From JADFAK01 sp047615865 (GTDB lineage: Bacteria; Bacteroidota; Bacteroidia; Flavobacteriales_D; Sanyastnellaceae), in assembly GCA_047615865.1 (NCBI GenBank), contig JBLHIB010000001.1, positions 73,359 through 137,358 of the forward strand: a stretch of DNA of 64,000 nt, written 5' to 3'. Below the pieces are notes generated by a model. The model saw only the letters and a program-made list of their open reading frames with translations, was not told the DNA's origin and ran no database searches. Position numbers and translations under genes: made by a program. This document shows positions 53,310 through 61,756 of this stretch, in pieces. How positions within the stretch are numbered: the first letter of the stretch is position 1; each line of letters starts with the position of its first letter.

Positions 53310-53570
53310 TTAGATCGTAGCAGAACCACGTTGAGTATCACTATCATCCTCATCTTCGTCATCATCTTCATCAGTGATGCCGTCATCATCTTCATCTTCT
53401 TCGCCAAAGTCGGCTGCCGAATCATCACCATCCATTTCATCACCTTCAAATCCACGATAATCGTACTGCTCAACATCTCCTTCCGGATCAATCACATCAA
53501 GCTTTGTACAACCCGTAAACATCAGAGTCATAACAAACAAAAGGGTCAATATGTATATGAATTTTTTCAT
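53310..53570 (-). CDS. Small acidic lipoprotein
   Basis: An 86-residue protein. The N-terminal signal ends in a lipobox (LMFTGC), and the mature part is very rich in Asp and Glu, including the run EDEDDDGITDEDDDEDEDD near the end. The composition suggests binding of calcium or other cations, or just an extended charged tail; no known family. It has its own promoter and terminator, so it is a separate transcription unit between the repair operon and the sensor kinase gene. Confidence 0.65.
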   Translation of the reverse strand: MKKFIYILTLLFVMTLMFTGCTKLDVIDPEGDVEQYDYRGFEGDEMDGDDSAADFGEEDEDDDGITDEDDDEDEDDSDTQRGSATI

Positions 53571-53601
53571 TCTATTGTATTGTTGTACATCACAACACAG
53601 A

Positions 53602-53632
53602 CAAATATAGTGAAGATCAGTCGATTAACCAA
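53602..53632 (-). promoter_or_regulatory. Promoter of the acidic lipoprotein gene
   Basis: On the minus strand TTG (53630-53632, preceded by TT) is followed after 20 bases by TATATTTG (53602-53609), a match to both elements of the Bacteroidota promoter. Start of transcription near 53595, leaving about 25 bases of leader before the ATG at 53570. It overlaps the first bases past the kinase stop at 53635. Confidence 0.6.
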
Positions 53633-53634
53633 AA

Positions 53635-56625
53635 TTAATTGGGGTAAATCTCATGAAAATTAATTGGTAAAATTATCTTCACTTCAGTACCCAATACAGC
53701 ATCCTCAGCATCATGAACCTCGTATGGACCGTGCAATTCAACACGTTCACCAGACATCTTATTTAACAGTTCTATGCGGCTTGAGGTGATTGACATCCCC
53801 TGAGAAATGTGACTACCACTGGCCTGTTTATTCCTCAAACTCGTCTCGATGCCGATCCCATTATCTGTAATTGTAAATTCGATACTCCCACCTGAACGAG
53901 TTATACGGATCAATATTTCTCCGGGTTCTTCTTTTGGTAAAATACCGTGCCAAATACTGTTTTCCAAAAATGGCTGAAGGAGCATCGCAGGTACTTTAGT
54001 AGCATCCAGATCAACATCCTCACCTACCTCAACACGGTAGGAAAATTTGTCTTGAAAACGCATGTGTTCCAATGACAAATAAAGCTCCAAACGCTCTACC
54101 TCATCACGTAAGGACGTAAGATTTACTTGGGAGCTGTCTAGGTTTTTACGTATCAATTTTGCAAAAGCCGACAAGTACTTATTGGCAGATAATCTATCCT
54201 GTCTATTGATGTAGTATTGAATGGAATTGAGGGCATTGAAAATAAAATGTCGATTCATACTCGAATTCAAAGTCTGCTGTTCTAGCAACAACATTTTGGA
54301 TCGGTATTCAAATTTTTCCTTTTCTAACTTGATGATCAACTCTCTCTTACGTCGCTGGTATACCACCAACACCAATCCAACCAATGCACAAATACTCAAT
54401 ACAATGAACCACCACGATTGCCAAAAAGGTGGTGAAATACAAAATACAAAGGAAGCGTCTTCACTCACTGAACCAGCCTTACCAATGGCTCGAACCTTAA
54501 ATTTCATCTCATCAAAAGGCAGGTTCGAGTAATTGGCAAAATTGGCCGTAGTCACGGGTTGCCAATCCCTATCAAAGCCTTCAAGCATGAACTGGTACCT
54601 GACATCCTCTGGATATGTCATGCTAATTCCATCGAAATAAAATGTGAAATGATTCTGACTATGTTCTACCTCAAGAAAATCTGGTAAGGTTCCAGAAACC
54701 GAACGTTCAACCCCCAAAGCCTTCCAGTCCGGAGTCTCCAAATTAATTGCCAATTCCGTTAAATATATCCGTGGCTTAATTCGCTCAGGGCTTCGAATAC
54801 CTTCGTCCATATCCACACGAACAAGTCCATTGGCCGTGCCAAACCAGAATTGATTTTTGCTGTCGATAAATGCAGAGTTAAGATTCGTTTCTAGGTCGAC
54901 CAAGCCATCTTCGATGGTGTAATGATCAAAACGCAATTCATCCGCCTTTGCATATTCACCTAAAAAACAACGGTACAACCCGTCATTCGACCCAACCCAA
55001 ATTTGATCTCCAATACACTGGATAAAATTGATAAGTAAATTGCCTAAATCATTTTCAGTCCCAACGGTTTGCCACGTGGTACCATCCAGAAAACACAACC
55101 CCCCACCTGTTCCTACCCAAACTCTTCCATACGCATCAACATCCACACAATAGGTAGACATATCGGCAAGTCCGTCATCAACGGTATATTGGACCGTATC
55201 CTGATTTCCAATACACCATACTCCCATTTTACTAGCCAACCACAACTTGCCGCTTGTATCGCTTGTAATTCCACGAACTCGAATGCCTTGCAGAGCTTCA
55301 ATGTTTTTAAACTTTGTTGAGGACAATGAGTCTAAATAGTTTAGACCCGAAGAAGTTCCAATCCACAATCTTCTTTCAGAATCTTCGTGAAGACATAAAA
55401 CTTTAGAACTGCTCAACCCATTGTCCTTACTAAAGCCTTGGAACTCTCCATTTGAGTATCGCACTAAATTATTTGAAGAACCCAGCCACATCTGTCCAGA
55501 AGAATCATATAAACTGCTCCAAAAACGCTTGTTATTCGTGGTGTATTTGTCTAGGTTGAAATGCTCGAACTTACCATTTTGCAATCGGCAAACTGCGTTA
55601 TCGTAGCTGGCAAACCACGTTGCACCAAGAGAGTCTTCGGCAATTGACATAATCGCCGAACTACAAAGTCCGTCTTCTACAGTGAAATTCTCAAAATTAT
55701 CACCAATAAACTTTACCAATCCTCCACCTTGCGTCGCGATCCAGATATTTCCTTCATCATCTTCTAGCGTCTTAAGAATATCATCTACCGGCAGTCCACT
55801 GTAGGTGGTATAATTAACCACTCTAGAACGATTGAATTTCGTGACACCGTGAATAGATGATAACCAGACGTTGTTTTTGCTATCAACAAGGACATCAGCC
55901 ATACTGGAGCTGATGAGTCCGTCTAAAACAGAATACTCTTTGACTTCTCCTCCCCTGATTGAGATCAATCCAGGATTCTTACAAGCAACCCACAAAGTTC
56001 CATTCTGATCGTATTCGGCATCGAAGAGAATTGTTTCTTCACTTGCTCGATAAATGTCTTTTGTATTGTGGCCTTCAACCTCTAAAATTGCATCCCGTGT
56101 AACTAAGATCCATTTTTCAGTTTCAGTCCTCAGGATTTTTTTGATGTTTTGTTGATACCCACCATGATTGGAATCGACCTGAACAATTTCGCTACCATTA
56201 AAAACGAGCAAACCCGAATTGGTTCCAATCCATAGATCGCCACTAGCCAATTGAAGCATGTCATTTACTTGGGCTTCAGCCAGAGCTCCGGGAAATAGAA
56301 AACTTTGCATACTGTCCTTTTCCAGAATAGAAATTCCCCCGCGCGTTCCGAATACGATTCTATTATCGTCCAGCTGACTTATGCTGTTTATATGCGTACC
56401 AAACAATCCATCCTTGGCCGAGTAATTGACAAATTCTCGACCATTGAATTTACTCGCTCCCCCCAAAGTTCCACACCATAGATATCCTTGCAAATCTTGA
56501 AATACACACTGTACTTGAGATTGCGCAAGTCCATCGGCTCCGGTATACTGAATGAAGCTATACTTCTGCGCAGAGAGTTGATATGCTAGGCATACAAAAA
56601 ATAAAATTATAGAGAGTCTCCTCAT
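53635..56625 (-). CDS. Two-component regulator propeller sensor kinase (LytS-type)
   Basis: A 996-residue membrane sensor: signal peptide, about 600 residues of two-component-regulator propeller repeats (Reg_prop, each like GLAQSQVQCVFQDLQGYLWCGT), a Y_Y_Y domain (about 650-720, HFTFYFDGISMTYPEDVRYQ), one membrane segment (WWFIVLSICALVGLVLVVY), then a His_kinase domain with MNRHFIFNALNSIQYYI (His is phospho-acceptor) and HATPase (ILIRITRSGG, FTITDNGIGI). It probably senses an extracellular ligand and phosphorylates the LytTR regulator encoded next to it, which shares a TAATG overlap at 56625. Confidence 0.88.
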   Translation of the reverse strand: MRRLSIILFFVCLAYQLSAQKYSFIQYTGADGLAQSQVQCVFQDLQGYLWCGTLGGASKFNGREFVNYSAKDGLFGTHINSISQLDDNRIVFGTRGGISILEKDSMQSFLFPGALAEAQVNDMLQLASGDLWIGTNSGLLVFNGSEIVQVDSNHGGYQQNIKKILRTETEKWILVTRDAILEVEGHNTKDIYRASEETILFDAEYDQNGTLWVACKNPGLISIRGGEVKEYSVLDGLISSSMADVLVDSKNNVWLSSIHGVTKFNRSRVVNYTTYSGLPVDDILKTLEDDEGNIWIATQGGGLVKFIGDNFENFTVEDGLCSSAIMSIAEDSLGATWFASYDNAVCRLQNGKFEHFNLDKYTTNNKRFWSSLYDSSGQMWLGSSNNLVRYSNGEFQGFSKDNGLSSSKVLCLHEDSERRLWIGTSSGLNYLDSLSSTKFKNIEALQGIRVRGITSDTSGKLWLASKMGVWCIGNQDTVQYTVDDGLADMSTYCVDVDAYGRVWVGTGGGLCFLDGTTWQTVGTENDLGNLLINFIQCIGDQIWVGSNDGLYRCFLGEYAKADELRFDHYTIEDGLVDLETNLNSAFIDSKNQFWFGTANGLVRVDMDEGIRSPERIKPRIYLTELAINLETPDWKALGVERSVSGTLPDFLEVEHSQNHFTFYFDGISMTYPEDVRYQFMLEGFDRDWQPVTTANFANYSNLPFDEMKFKVRAIGKAGSVSEDASFVFCISPPFWQSWWFIVLSICALVGLVLVVYQRRKRELIIKLEKEKFEYRSKMLLLEQQTLNSSMNRHFIFNALNSIQYYINRQDRLSANKYLSAFAKLIRKNLDSSQVNLTSLRDEVERLELYLSLEHMRFQDKFSYRVEVGEDVDLDATKVPAMLLQPFLENSIWHGILPKEEPGEILIRITRSGGSIEFTITDNGIGIETSLRNKQASGSHISQGMSITSSRIELLNKMSGERVELHGPYEVHDAEDAVLGTEVKIILPINFHEIYPN

Positions 56626-57395
56626 TACATAGCGGCTAATCGATCGAGGAACGAAGTTAGCTTTCTCCTTGAAATAGGAATCTCGACTTCGTTGCTCATG
56701 ACGGCCACATTTCCCTCCGATCTTTTAAACTCTTTGAGATGATGTGCTATATTGATAATGTGTGACTTGTGCGTACGAAAGAACATCTGATCACTTAGTT
56801 TGTCCTCATATACTTTGATTGTTTTTGAACTCAGGTATTTTCTATTATCGGTCAAAAATATGGTCGTATAACTCTCACTCGCCTCGAGATGGATGATCTC
56901 AGAATTCTTAACAATTGCCAAGCCATCACGCGTTGGTATAGAGGTCTTCTCGTGTGAGTTAGTAAGGGCCATGTTTTCCAGGATCTGAGTGATTAGATCA
57001 TCGCTTAAGTTTTGTCCTGGCGCGGTCTTCTTATGCTTCTGAGCTTTTTGAACAGCAAGTTGTAAATCTTCAATATTGATTGGTTTTTCGAGGTAATCAA
57101 TTGCTTGCTCCTTGATTGCTTTGAGAGCAAATTCATTGTGAGCTGTTGTGAAGATAACTGCAAACCTGCGGTTTTCAACTTGCTGCAAAAAAGAAAAACC
57201 ATCTTCTCCCGGCATCATAATGTCCAGAAAGACAAGATCTGGATTCAGTTCATCAACAAGTTTTCTAGCTTCAGCCCCGCTCTTGGCCATGTCCATAATA
57301 TTCACCTCAGGGCAAAACTCTTCTACCAACATTTTAAGATTCTCTCTGGCGAATTGTTCATCATCCACGATGATGGCATTGATCAAATTAGACAT
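56625..57395 (-). CDS. LytTR family response regulator A
   Basis: A 256-residue regulator: receiver domain (Asp58 phospho-acceptor in VFLDIMMPGEDG, VDDE near the start) and LytTR DNA-binding domain (about 150-250, VKNSEIIHLEASESYTTIFLTDNRKYLSSKTI, RTHKSHIINIAHH). Its stop overlaps the ATG of the propeller kinase, making it the likely cognate regulator. A closely related paralogue is encoded at 57521-58312. Confidence 0.9.
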   Translation of the reverse strand: MSNLINAIIVDDEQFARENLKMLVEEFCPEVNIMDMAKSGAEARKLVDELNPDLVFLDIMMPGEDGFSFLQQVENRRFAVIFTTAHNEFALKAIKEQAIDYLEKPINIEDLQLAVQKAQKHKKTAPGQNLSDDLITQILENMALTNSHEKTSIPTRDGLAIVKNSEIIHLEASESYTTIFLTDNRKYLSSKTIKVYEDKLSDQMFFRTHKSHIINIAHHLKEFKRSEGNVAVMSNEVEIPISRRKLTSFLDRLAAM

Positions 57396-57497
57396 AAGCT
57401 CAAGATTTAAATGAGTAGTGTCGGTAATTTAGAGAATCTGAATAGGTCTCAAAGGAGAGAACCGACCAAATGACATCTTGACGAAATGATTGGTAGT

Positions 57498-57529
57498 TAA
57501 AACAAAACCATCGGTAAATTTTAACCGAT
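57498..57529 (-). terminator. Intrinsic terminator of LytTR regulator B
   Basis: On the minus strand ATCGGT (57524-57529) pairs with ACCGAT (57510-57515); AAA and TTT extend the stem with a bulge. A T-rich stretch TTTTGTTTT follows (57498-57506). The stop codon TAA of the regulator (57521-57523) lies inside the hairpin loop region. Confidence 0.6.
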
Positions 57530-58312
57530 CCTTTTTGTTTGTGTGAGAAAGGCACTCAATCGGGCCCTGGCAATTGGCACCTGAGAACCATCACTCATTA
57601 TTGCAAAATGACCATCATGGCTCGAGTATTCCTTCAAGTGATCAAGATTCAGAATATGTGATTTATGGACGCGAATAAACCTATGAGAATCCAAAATATC
57701 CTCGTAGGTTTTTAGTGTCTTGGTGTCCAAGTATTTTGATCCATCAGCAAAGAAAAAGGCTGAACAACCTCCATCCGCTTCAAGTCGAAGAATGTCTACC
57801 GTATTGACAACGTTGAACCCCTTGCTATGGAAAAGCGTGAGCTTGGCTGGCTGCTTATGGTCGAGCATATTTGAAGTAAGCTCGACCATGCTTTGCAAAT
57901 AAATACTTAAGTTGACATCAGAATCAGCAAAAGATTGCTCGTATTCCACCAATTTAGAAACTGCATGTTGCAAGTCTTCGATGTCAATTGGCTTTAGCAA
58001 ATAGTGAATTGCGTTTGCATTTAATGCCTCTATCGCGTAATCTTTAAACGCGGTAACAAATACTACTTGGAAGGATTTATCCGTGATACTCTCCAATAGT
58101 TCAAACCCTTCCGCGCCGCTAGGCATCCTAATATCGAGGAAGACCACTTTCGGTTTTAGATCTGAAATTTTCTGTTTGGCCTCGATTACACCTCCGGCCA
58201 TACCCACAACTTCTACCGCTGGACAAAATTCATCCAGCAAGAGTTTGAGATTCTCGCGAGCCAATGATTCATCATCAACTATTAAGGCTGTAAGTCGTTT
58301 TCTAGATTCCAT
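57521..58312 (-). CDS. LytTR family response regulator B
   Basis: A 263-residue regulator with receiver (Asp60 in VFLDIRMPSGAEG) and LytTR output domain (NTVDILRLEADGGCSAFFFADGSKYLDTKTLKTYEDIL, RVHKSHILNLDHLKEYSS). Highly similar in layout to regulator A; the two probably arose by duplication. It has no adjacent kinase of its own and may also be phosphorylated by the propeller kinase. Its terminator separates it from regulator A, so it is probably transcribed alone. Confidence 0.88.
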   Translation of the reverse strand: MESRKRLTALIVDDESLARENLKLLLDEFCPAVEVVGMAGGVIEAKQKISDLKPKVVFLDIRMPSGAEGFELLESITDKSFQVVFVTAFKDYAIEALNANAIHYLLKPIDIEDLQHAVSKLVEYEQSFADSDVNLSIYLQSMVELTSNMLDHKQPAKLTLFHSKGFNVVNTVDILRLEADGGCSAFFFADGSKYLDTKTLKTYEDILDSHRFIRVHKSHILNLDHLKEYSSHDGHFAIMSDGSQVPIARARLSAFLTQTKRIG

Positions 58313-58413
58313 CCAACTTTACTTTGGGCTTTAAATGTAATCAACTATCGAAAAGTGGCAGCAATTAAAAACTAGAATCGCCCGTAACAGCCGGTGCGTA
58401 ACCAAATGGGAAA

Positions 58414-58452
58414 TCTAGCGTATGAGTAAAGTACCTTACTAATCTCGCTAGA
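58414..58452. repeat. Composite inverted repeat before the small T9SS-like ORF
   Basis: TCTAGCG (58414-58420) and CGCTAGA (58446-58452) pair over 7 bp; inside, AGTAA (58425-58429) and TTACT (58436-58440) pair over 5 bp. The right arm ends 3 bases before ATG 58456. Two direct copies of CGTAAC (58383-58388 and 58397-58402) lie upstream. A protein-binding operator or an mRNA hairpin hiding the start is possible. Confidence 0.4.
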
Positions 58453-58455
58453 AAT

Positions 58456-58743
58456 ATGTTCTCATTTTTCAACCCCATCAAATTATCATTCGACGATTCT
58501 CAAAATTATCTTGAAATCGACTATTCCCCACAATCGAAAAAACCTATTTACGACATCTGTGATCTTCATGGAAAGATCATCAAAACTGGAAAATTCAGCT
58601 CTGAGCGGCTTAAAGTTGCTGTCAACGATCTGCTAAATTCTTACTATGTCCTTCTCATTTTAGACGGCGAAGAAATCAAGACAAGACGTTTCGAAATCAG
58701 TCGAAAATCAAACATGTCCGGTCACGGACAAGACAGACCATAA
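58456..58743 (+). CDS. Small ORF resembling a free T9SS sorting domain
   Basis: A 95-residue protein with no signal peptide. The middle reads IYDICDLHGKIIKTGKFSSERLKVAVNDLLNSYYVLLILDGEEIKTRRFEI, which follows the type A T9SS C-terminal domain pattern (IyDLxGKxix... Y.l.i..g......f.). Domains of this kind are usually the last 75 residues of exported proteins; here one stands alone in a cytoplasmic-looking ORF. It overlaps the end of the convergent metalloprotease gene by 22 bases. Real expression is unproven, but the pattern match and complete ORF argue against chance. Confidence 0.5.
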   Translation: MFSFFNPIKLSFDDSQNYLEIDYSPQSKKPIYDICDLHGKIIKTGKFSSERLKVAVNDLLNSYYVLLILDGEEIKTRRFEISRKSNMSGHGQDRP

Positions 58744-60857
58744 AACGCTAGCATAAACAACAAGTCTAGCGAATCCGTGGTGCCATCACTATTGATATCT
58801 GCATTGCAATTGGACGTGCAGCCAAAATCAGCGAGGGCTATCAGTAAATCTTGAAGGTCAATTTTATTGTCCCCCGTTACATCGGGAGGACAAGTGGTTA
58901 AACAAGGAGCAGGCGCGTTGAATAATCCGTTCACAGTCAGCGAACATAAGGGATCATCCGTAAACTGCACTGTGACATTGACAGAGGAACTATTCGCTGT
59001 CAATCCATTTAAGAACACCAACATTGGACTCGATTGAATCGCAAACAATTGACCGTTGACATCAACCATCCCAGTAGCAGGAGCAGTGACGTATTCAATC
59101 ACCACTTCTTGCGTGTATTCATTTAGATTACAAATTCCCTGAATTCCAGCGAGCAAAGAAATTATCTGGCATGGAGGAGGACTTCCTTCCCAAAAACCCA
59201 CCCCATTTTGAGTTCCATTTCCTGTATAATAAAATGGTGAAACATCAGTAATAAAATCCCCAACACTCCACACTCCTTTGGCCACAGCAACTGATTCGCG
59301 GCCATTCCCAGCGCTGCCCCATTGGGTAAAATCCTCTAAATCATCGGTAGAAAGATAGTCTGGATTTGGCAAGTATAAGTCCATGTCAGCTCCAGACAAA
59401 TCTGGCACCCATGAGTCCCATTGAACGACTAGCGTTGAACCGGCTCCTAAATTCAGTGCTCCAGAAACTAACGTCATATTAGACAAGTTGTCACACGCCA
59501 AATCTGAACAAAGCTGATAGTTGCTAAGGTCGATCGTACATGATCCATAATTCTGAATGCTTATTTGTTTTAAGCCAATATCTACAGCTACCAACCTATT
59601 GTTGGTGCAACAGGCTGACGGGGCGTTAAAAACATTGCTAGCATTGAATGTACAACTTCCATCTGCCGTAAACGAGATGGCAAGATCAACAGACAAACCA
59701 TCTGAAGGCAGGTTATTCAAAGTGACCGTTTGCGGACTAGAAGTTATAGGATAGTTTGAACCATTGACAGTCAAAAATCCTGAAGCCGGCGGATTGATAA
59801 AATCCACTTGAATCTGCTGGCTATAGCTATTGGTTGCTGGATTGCATGGAAATTGGTTTGCGGCAACGACAGATTGAATTTCACATCCTCCAACAATCCA
59901 CGCCATATCCTCAAACATGGCATAAGTGATAGGTCCTGGGCTATGAATTGCTTCAGCCGATCCTAAGAAAGGAGTCATGAGTGAATTTGCATTTCCCGAC
60001 GGATAGGTAGACTCGTTCAAGTGAGAATAACTGGAACCTCCATTCCATGATGAAGGAGCATATAGCCTTGGGCGCGTGCCACTATTGGCTGTAAGCGCAA
60101 AAGCGCCATTCCAATACACACTGTTCGACGTTAATGCTGTGCCCAGGGCGTTTGTACCACTGGCATATGAAAGAATATCAGTGCCGTTGCCTTCTTCGGT
60201 GAATCGATCATATATATATGGACTTCCTGAGCTACCGTATGTTCCAACTCCACCGGATACATTTCCCGAACCAATGAAGCCCAGTCCGTGTCCCAATTCA
60301 TGGAGTACTACCGAAACGAAATCATATTGACCACCTGGAGTATTCCCATCTGTTCCCAGATACCAATTGAAATCAGTATTGAATGTGCAAGCGACATCAT
60401 CTTGACCTGCCGCCAAATCCACTCCAGCTAGTTGATTGGCTAAGGCTATGGGATACCACGTATTCGTTTGGGGGGCGCCGGAAAAATTTCGTCTTAACGT
60501 TACTGGCCCAGCAAAACCTAATGTACTACCTCCGAGTGAGACCATATTGGCATCAATGTGGATAGGAACACCTGAAGTTAAATTGGCCGCCCAAATATCA
60601 ACAGCATATGCAAAAGCAATCTGCTCAGAAGCATTGAACCCAGTATAGGTGACATTAATGATAACAGCTCTATCTACTCCAGGCACAAAATGTGCAGGAG
60701 GTGGCACAAAGCTGAACATATCTTCTTCTAACGCTTGAAGACCATGTTCACAATTGACGGGATGATATGCTTGAAGGCCACAAATCATTTGCGCGCCAGC
60801 GCCTACCGAAAAGAAAAATGTAATAAATAAAGTAGATAAGATGGTTGAGGCTCTCAT
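58722..60857 (-). CDS. Secreted zinc metalloprotease with dockerin-like repeats
   Basis: A 711-residue secreted protein: signal peptide (MRASTILSTLFITFFFSVGAGAQ), then a protease domain with HELGHGLGF (His186, Glu187, His190), which gives the HExxHxxG core of metzincins although the third ligand at the usual position is Gly. Next come beta-rich modules (two with VNGSNYPI/VNGQLFAI patterns) and a lamin-tail-like segment (CTIDLSNYQLCSD). The C-terminus has two EF-hand-like dockerin repeats (DVTGDNKIDLQDL and DINSDGTTDSLDL). It lacks a T9SS sorting domain, so its route out is unclear. Confidence 0.78.
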   Translation of the reverse strand: MRASTILSTLFITFFFSVGAGAQMICGLQAYHPVNCEHGLQALEEDMFSFVPPPAHFVPGVDRAVIINVTYTGFNASEQIAFAYAVDIWAANLTSGVPIHIDANMVSLGGSTLGFAGPVTLRRNFSGAPQTNTWYPIALANQLAGVDLAAGQDDVACTFNTDFNWYLGTDGNTPGGQYDFVSVVLHELGHGLGFIGSGNVSGGVGTYGSSGSPYIYDRFTEEGNGTDILSYASGTNALGTALTSNSVYWNGAFALTANSGTRPRLYAPSSWNGGSSYSHLNESTYPSGNANSLMTPFLGSAEAIHSPGPITYAMFEDMAWIVGGCEIQSVVAANQFPCNPATNSYSQQIQVDFINPPASGFLTVNGSNYPITSSPQTVTLNNLPSDGLSVDLAISFTADGSCTFNASNVFNAPSACCTNNRLVAVDIGLKQISIQNYGSCTIDLSNYQLCSDLACDNLSNMTLVSGALNLGAGSTLVVQWDSWVPDLSGADMDLYLPNPDYLSTDDLEDFTQWGSAGNGRESVAVAKGVWSVGDFITDVSPFYYTGNGTQNGVGFWEGSPPPCQIISLLAGIQGICNLNEYTQEVVIEYVTAPATGMVDVNGQLFAIQSSPMLVFLNGLTANSSSVNVTVQFTDDPLCSLTVNGLFNAPAPCLTTCPPDVTGDNKIDLQDLLIALADFGCTSNCNADINSDGTTDSLDLLFMLAFYGLSCP

Positions 60858-60902
60858 GTCCTAAATTATTGAAGGTGAATAAAAGTATACTGTGTTCAAA
60901 GT

Positions 60903-60929
60903 TAACCAAGAATATCAAATGCTTGGTTA
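60903..60929. promoter_or_regulatory. Palindrome between metalloprotease and S24 regulator genes
   Basis: TAACCAAG (60903-60910), 11 bases, CTTGGTTA (60922-60929), a perfect 8-bp inverted repeat. It lies between the divergent metalloprotease (ATG 60857) and the XRE/S24 regulator (ATG 60975) and overlaps a -7-like box (TAACTTTG, minus strand, 60897-60904). It is the natural candidate for the operator of the XRE/S24 protein. Confidence 0.6.
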
Positions 60930-60974
60930 GAGATAAAAGCTAAGTCTATTGGAATTATATTTAATTTAGCCACA

Positions 60975-61754
60975 ATGAACTATTTACCGACAAATCTCAA
61001 GGTACTTCGTAAGGCTAGAAAACTCACGCAATCTGGCCTTGCTGAAAAAATTGGTGTGAATCGAAGCGCGATTGGGGCCTATGAAGAAAGCAGGGCCGAT
61101 CCCCGAGTTCAGACTTTGATTCGAATTGGATTGTTTTTCAAATTGAAAGTTGACGATTTGCTGAATAAAGATATGCGGGTGCAAGAGACCAAGAGTTATG
61201 TGGCGGATCAGTTGAGAGTATTACCGATCATTGTCGACAAGGATAGCGACAAGGAGTTGATTCCTTTGATACCTGAAAAAGCGGCGGCCGGATATTTGAA
61301 TAATTACAATGATCCTGAGTTTGTTTCCGAGCTGCCTCGATTTAGGATGCCCTTTCCTCAATTGAGTGGAGATCGAACTTATCGCATGTTTCAAATTGCA
61401 GGTGAAAGTATGCTACCTGTGCCTTCGGGAGCGTATATAATTTCTCAATATGTAAGCTCACTAGACGAGATGAAAGTGGGTGAATGTTATGTTTTTACCA
61501 CCCTTGAGGAAGGATTGGTTTATAAGCGATTGGAGGGCCGACAAGGAACAGAATTGATGCTTCAAAGCGACAATCCTGATTTTGCATCATTTTCGATAAA
61601 GGATGCGACAATTTTAGAAGTTTGGAAGGCGCTTGGCTATACAAGTTTCGACCTCCCTGATTCAGGAACATACCAACCCGAACTCCACGAGATATCCACC
61701 GCTATTAAGAGCATTCAAGCTCAACTGAAAGAAAAGGAAAAAGGAAAAAATTGA
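60975..61754 (+). CDS. XRE-type regulator with LexA-like S24 peptidase domain
   Basis: A 259-residue regulator: N-terminal helix-turn-helix (LTQSGLAEKIGVNRSAIGAYEESRADP), a linker with AAAGY (possible autocleavage between Ala105 and Gly106), and an S24 domain with GESMLPV (Ser145) and LVYKRLEG (Lys184), the catalytic dyad spacing of LexA/UmuD. It is therefore likely to be cleaved by RecA-ssDNA and to act as an SOS-like repressor. Its palindromic site lies 46-72 bases upstream. The island of repair polymerases ends 8 kb before it; whether it controls it is untested. Stop is 2 bases from the nfu-type gene's end. Confidence 0.85.
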   Translation: MNYLPTNLKVLRKARKLTQSGLAEKIGVNRSAIGAYEESRADPRVQTLIRIGLFFKLKVDDLLNKDMRVQETKSYVADQLRVLPIIVDKDSDKELIPLIPEKAAAGYLNNYNDPEFVSELPRFRMPFPQLSGDRTYRMFQIAGESMLPVPSGAYIISQYVSSLDEMKVGECYVFTTLEEGLVYKRLEGRQGTELMLQSDNPDFASFSIKDATILEVWKALGYTSFDLPDSGTYQPELHEISTAIKSIQAQLKEKEKGKN

Positions 61755-61756
61755 AT

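Noticed and set aside
53331..53663. Hydrophobic plus-strand ORF of 110 residues
   Set aside because: It is the reverse of the Asp/Glu-rich lipoprotein; GAT/GAA codons read as ATC/TTC on the other strand and give a false hydrophobic protein.
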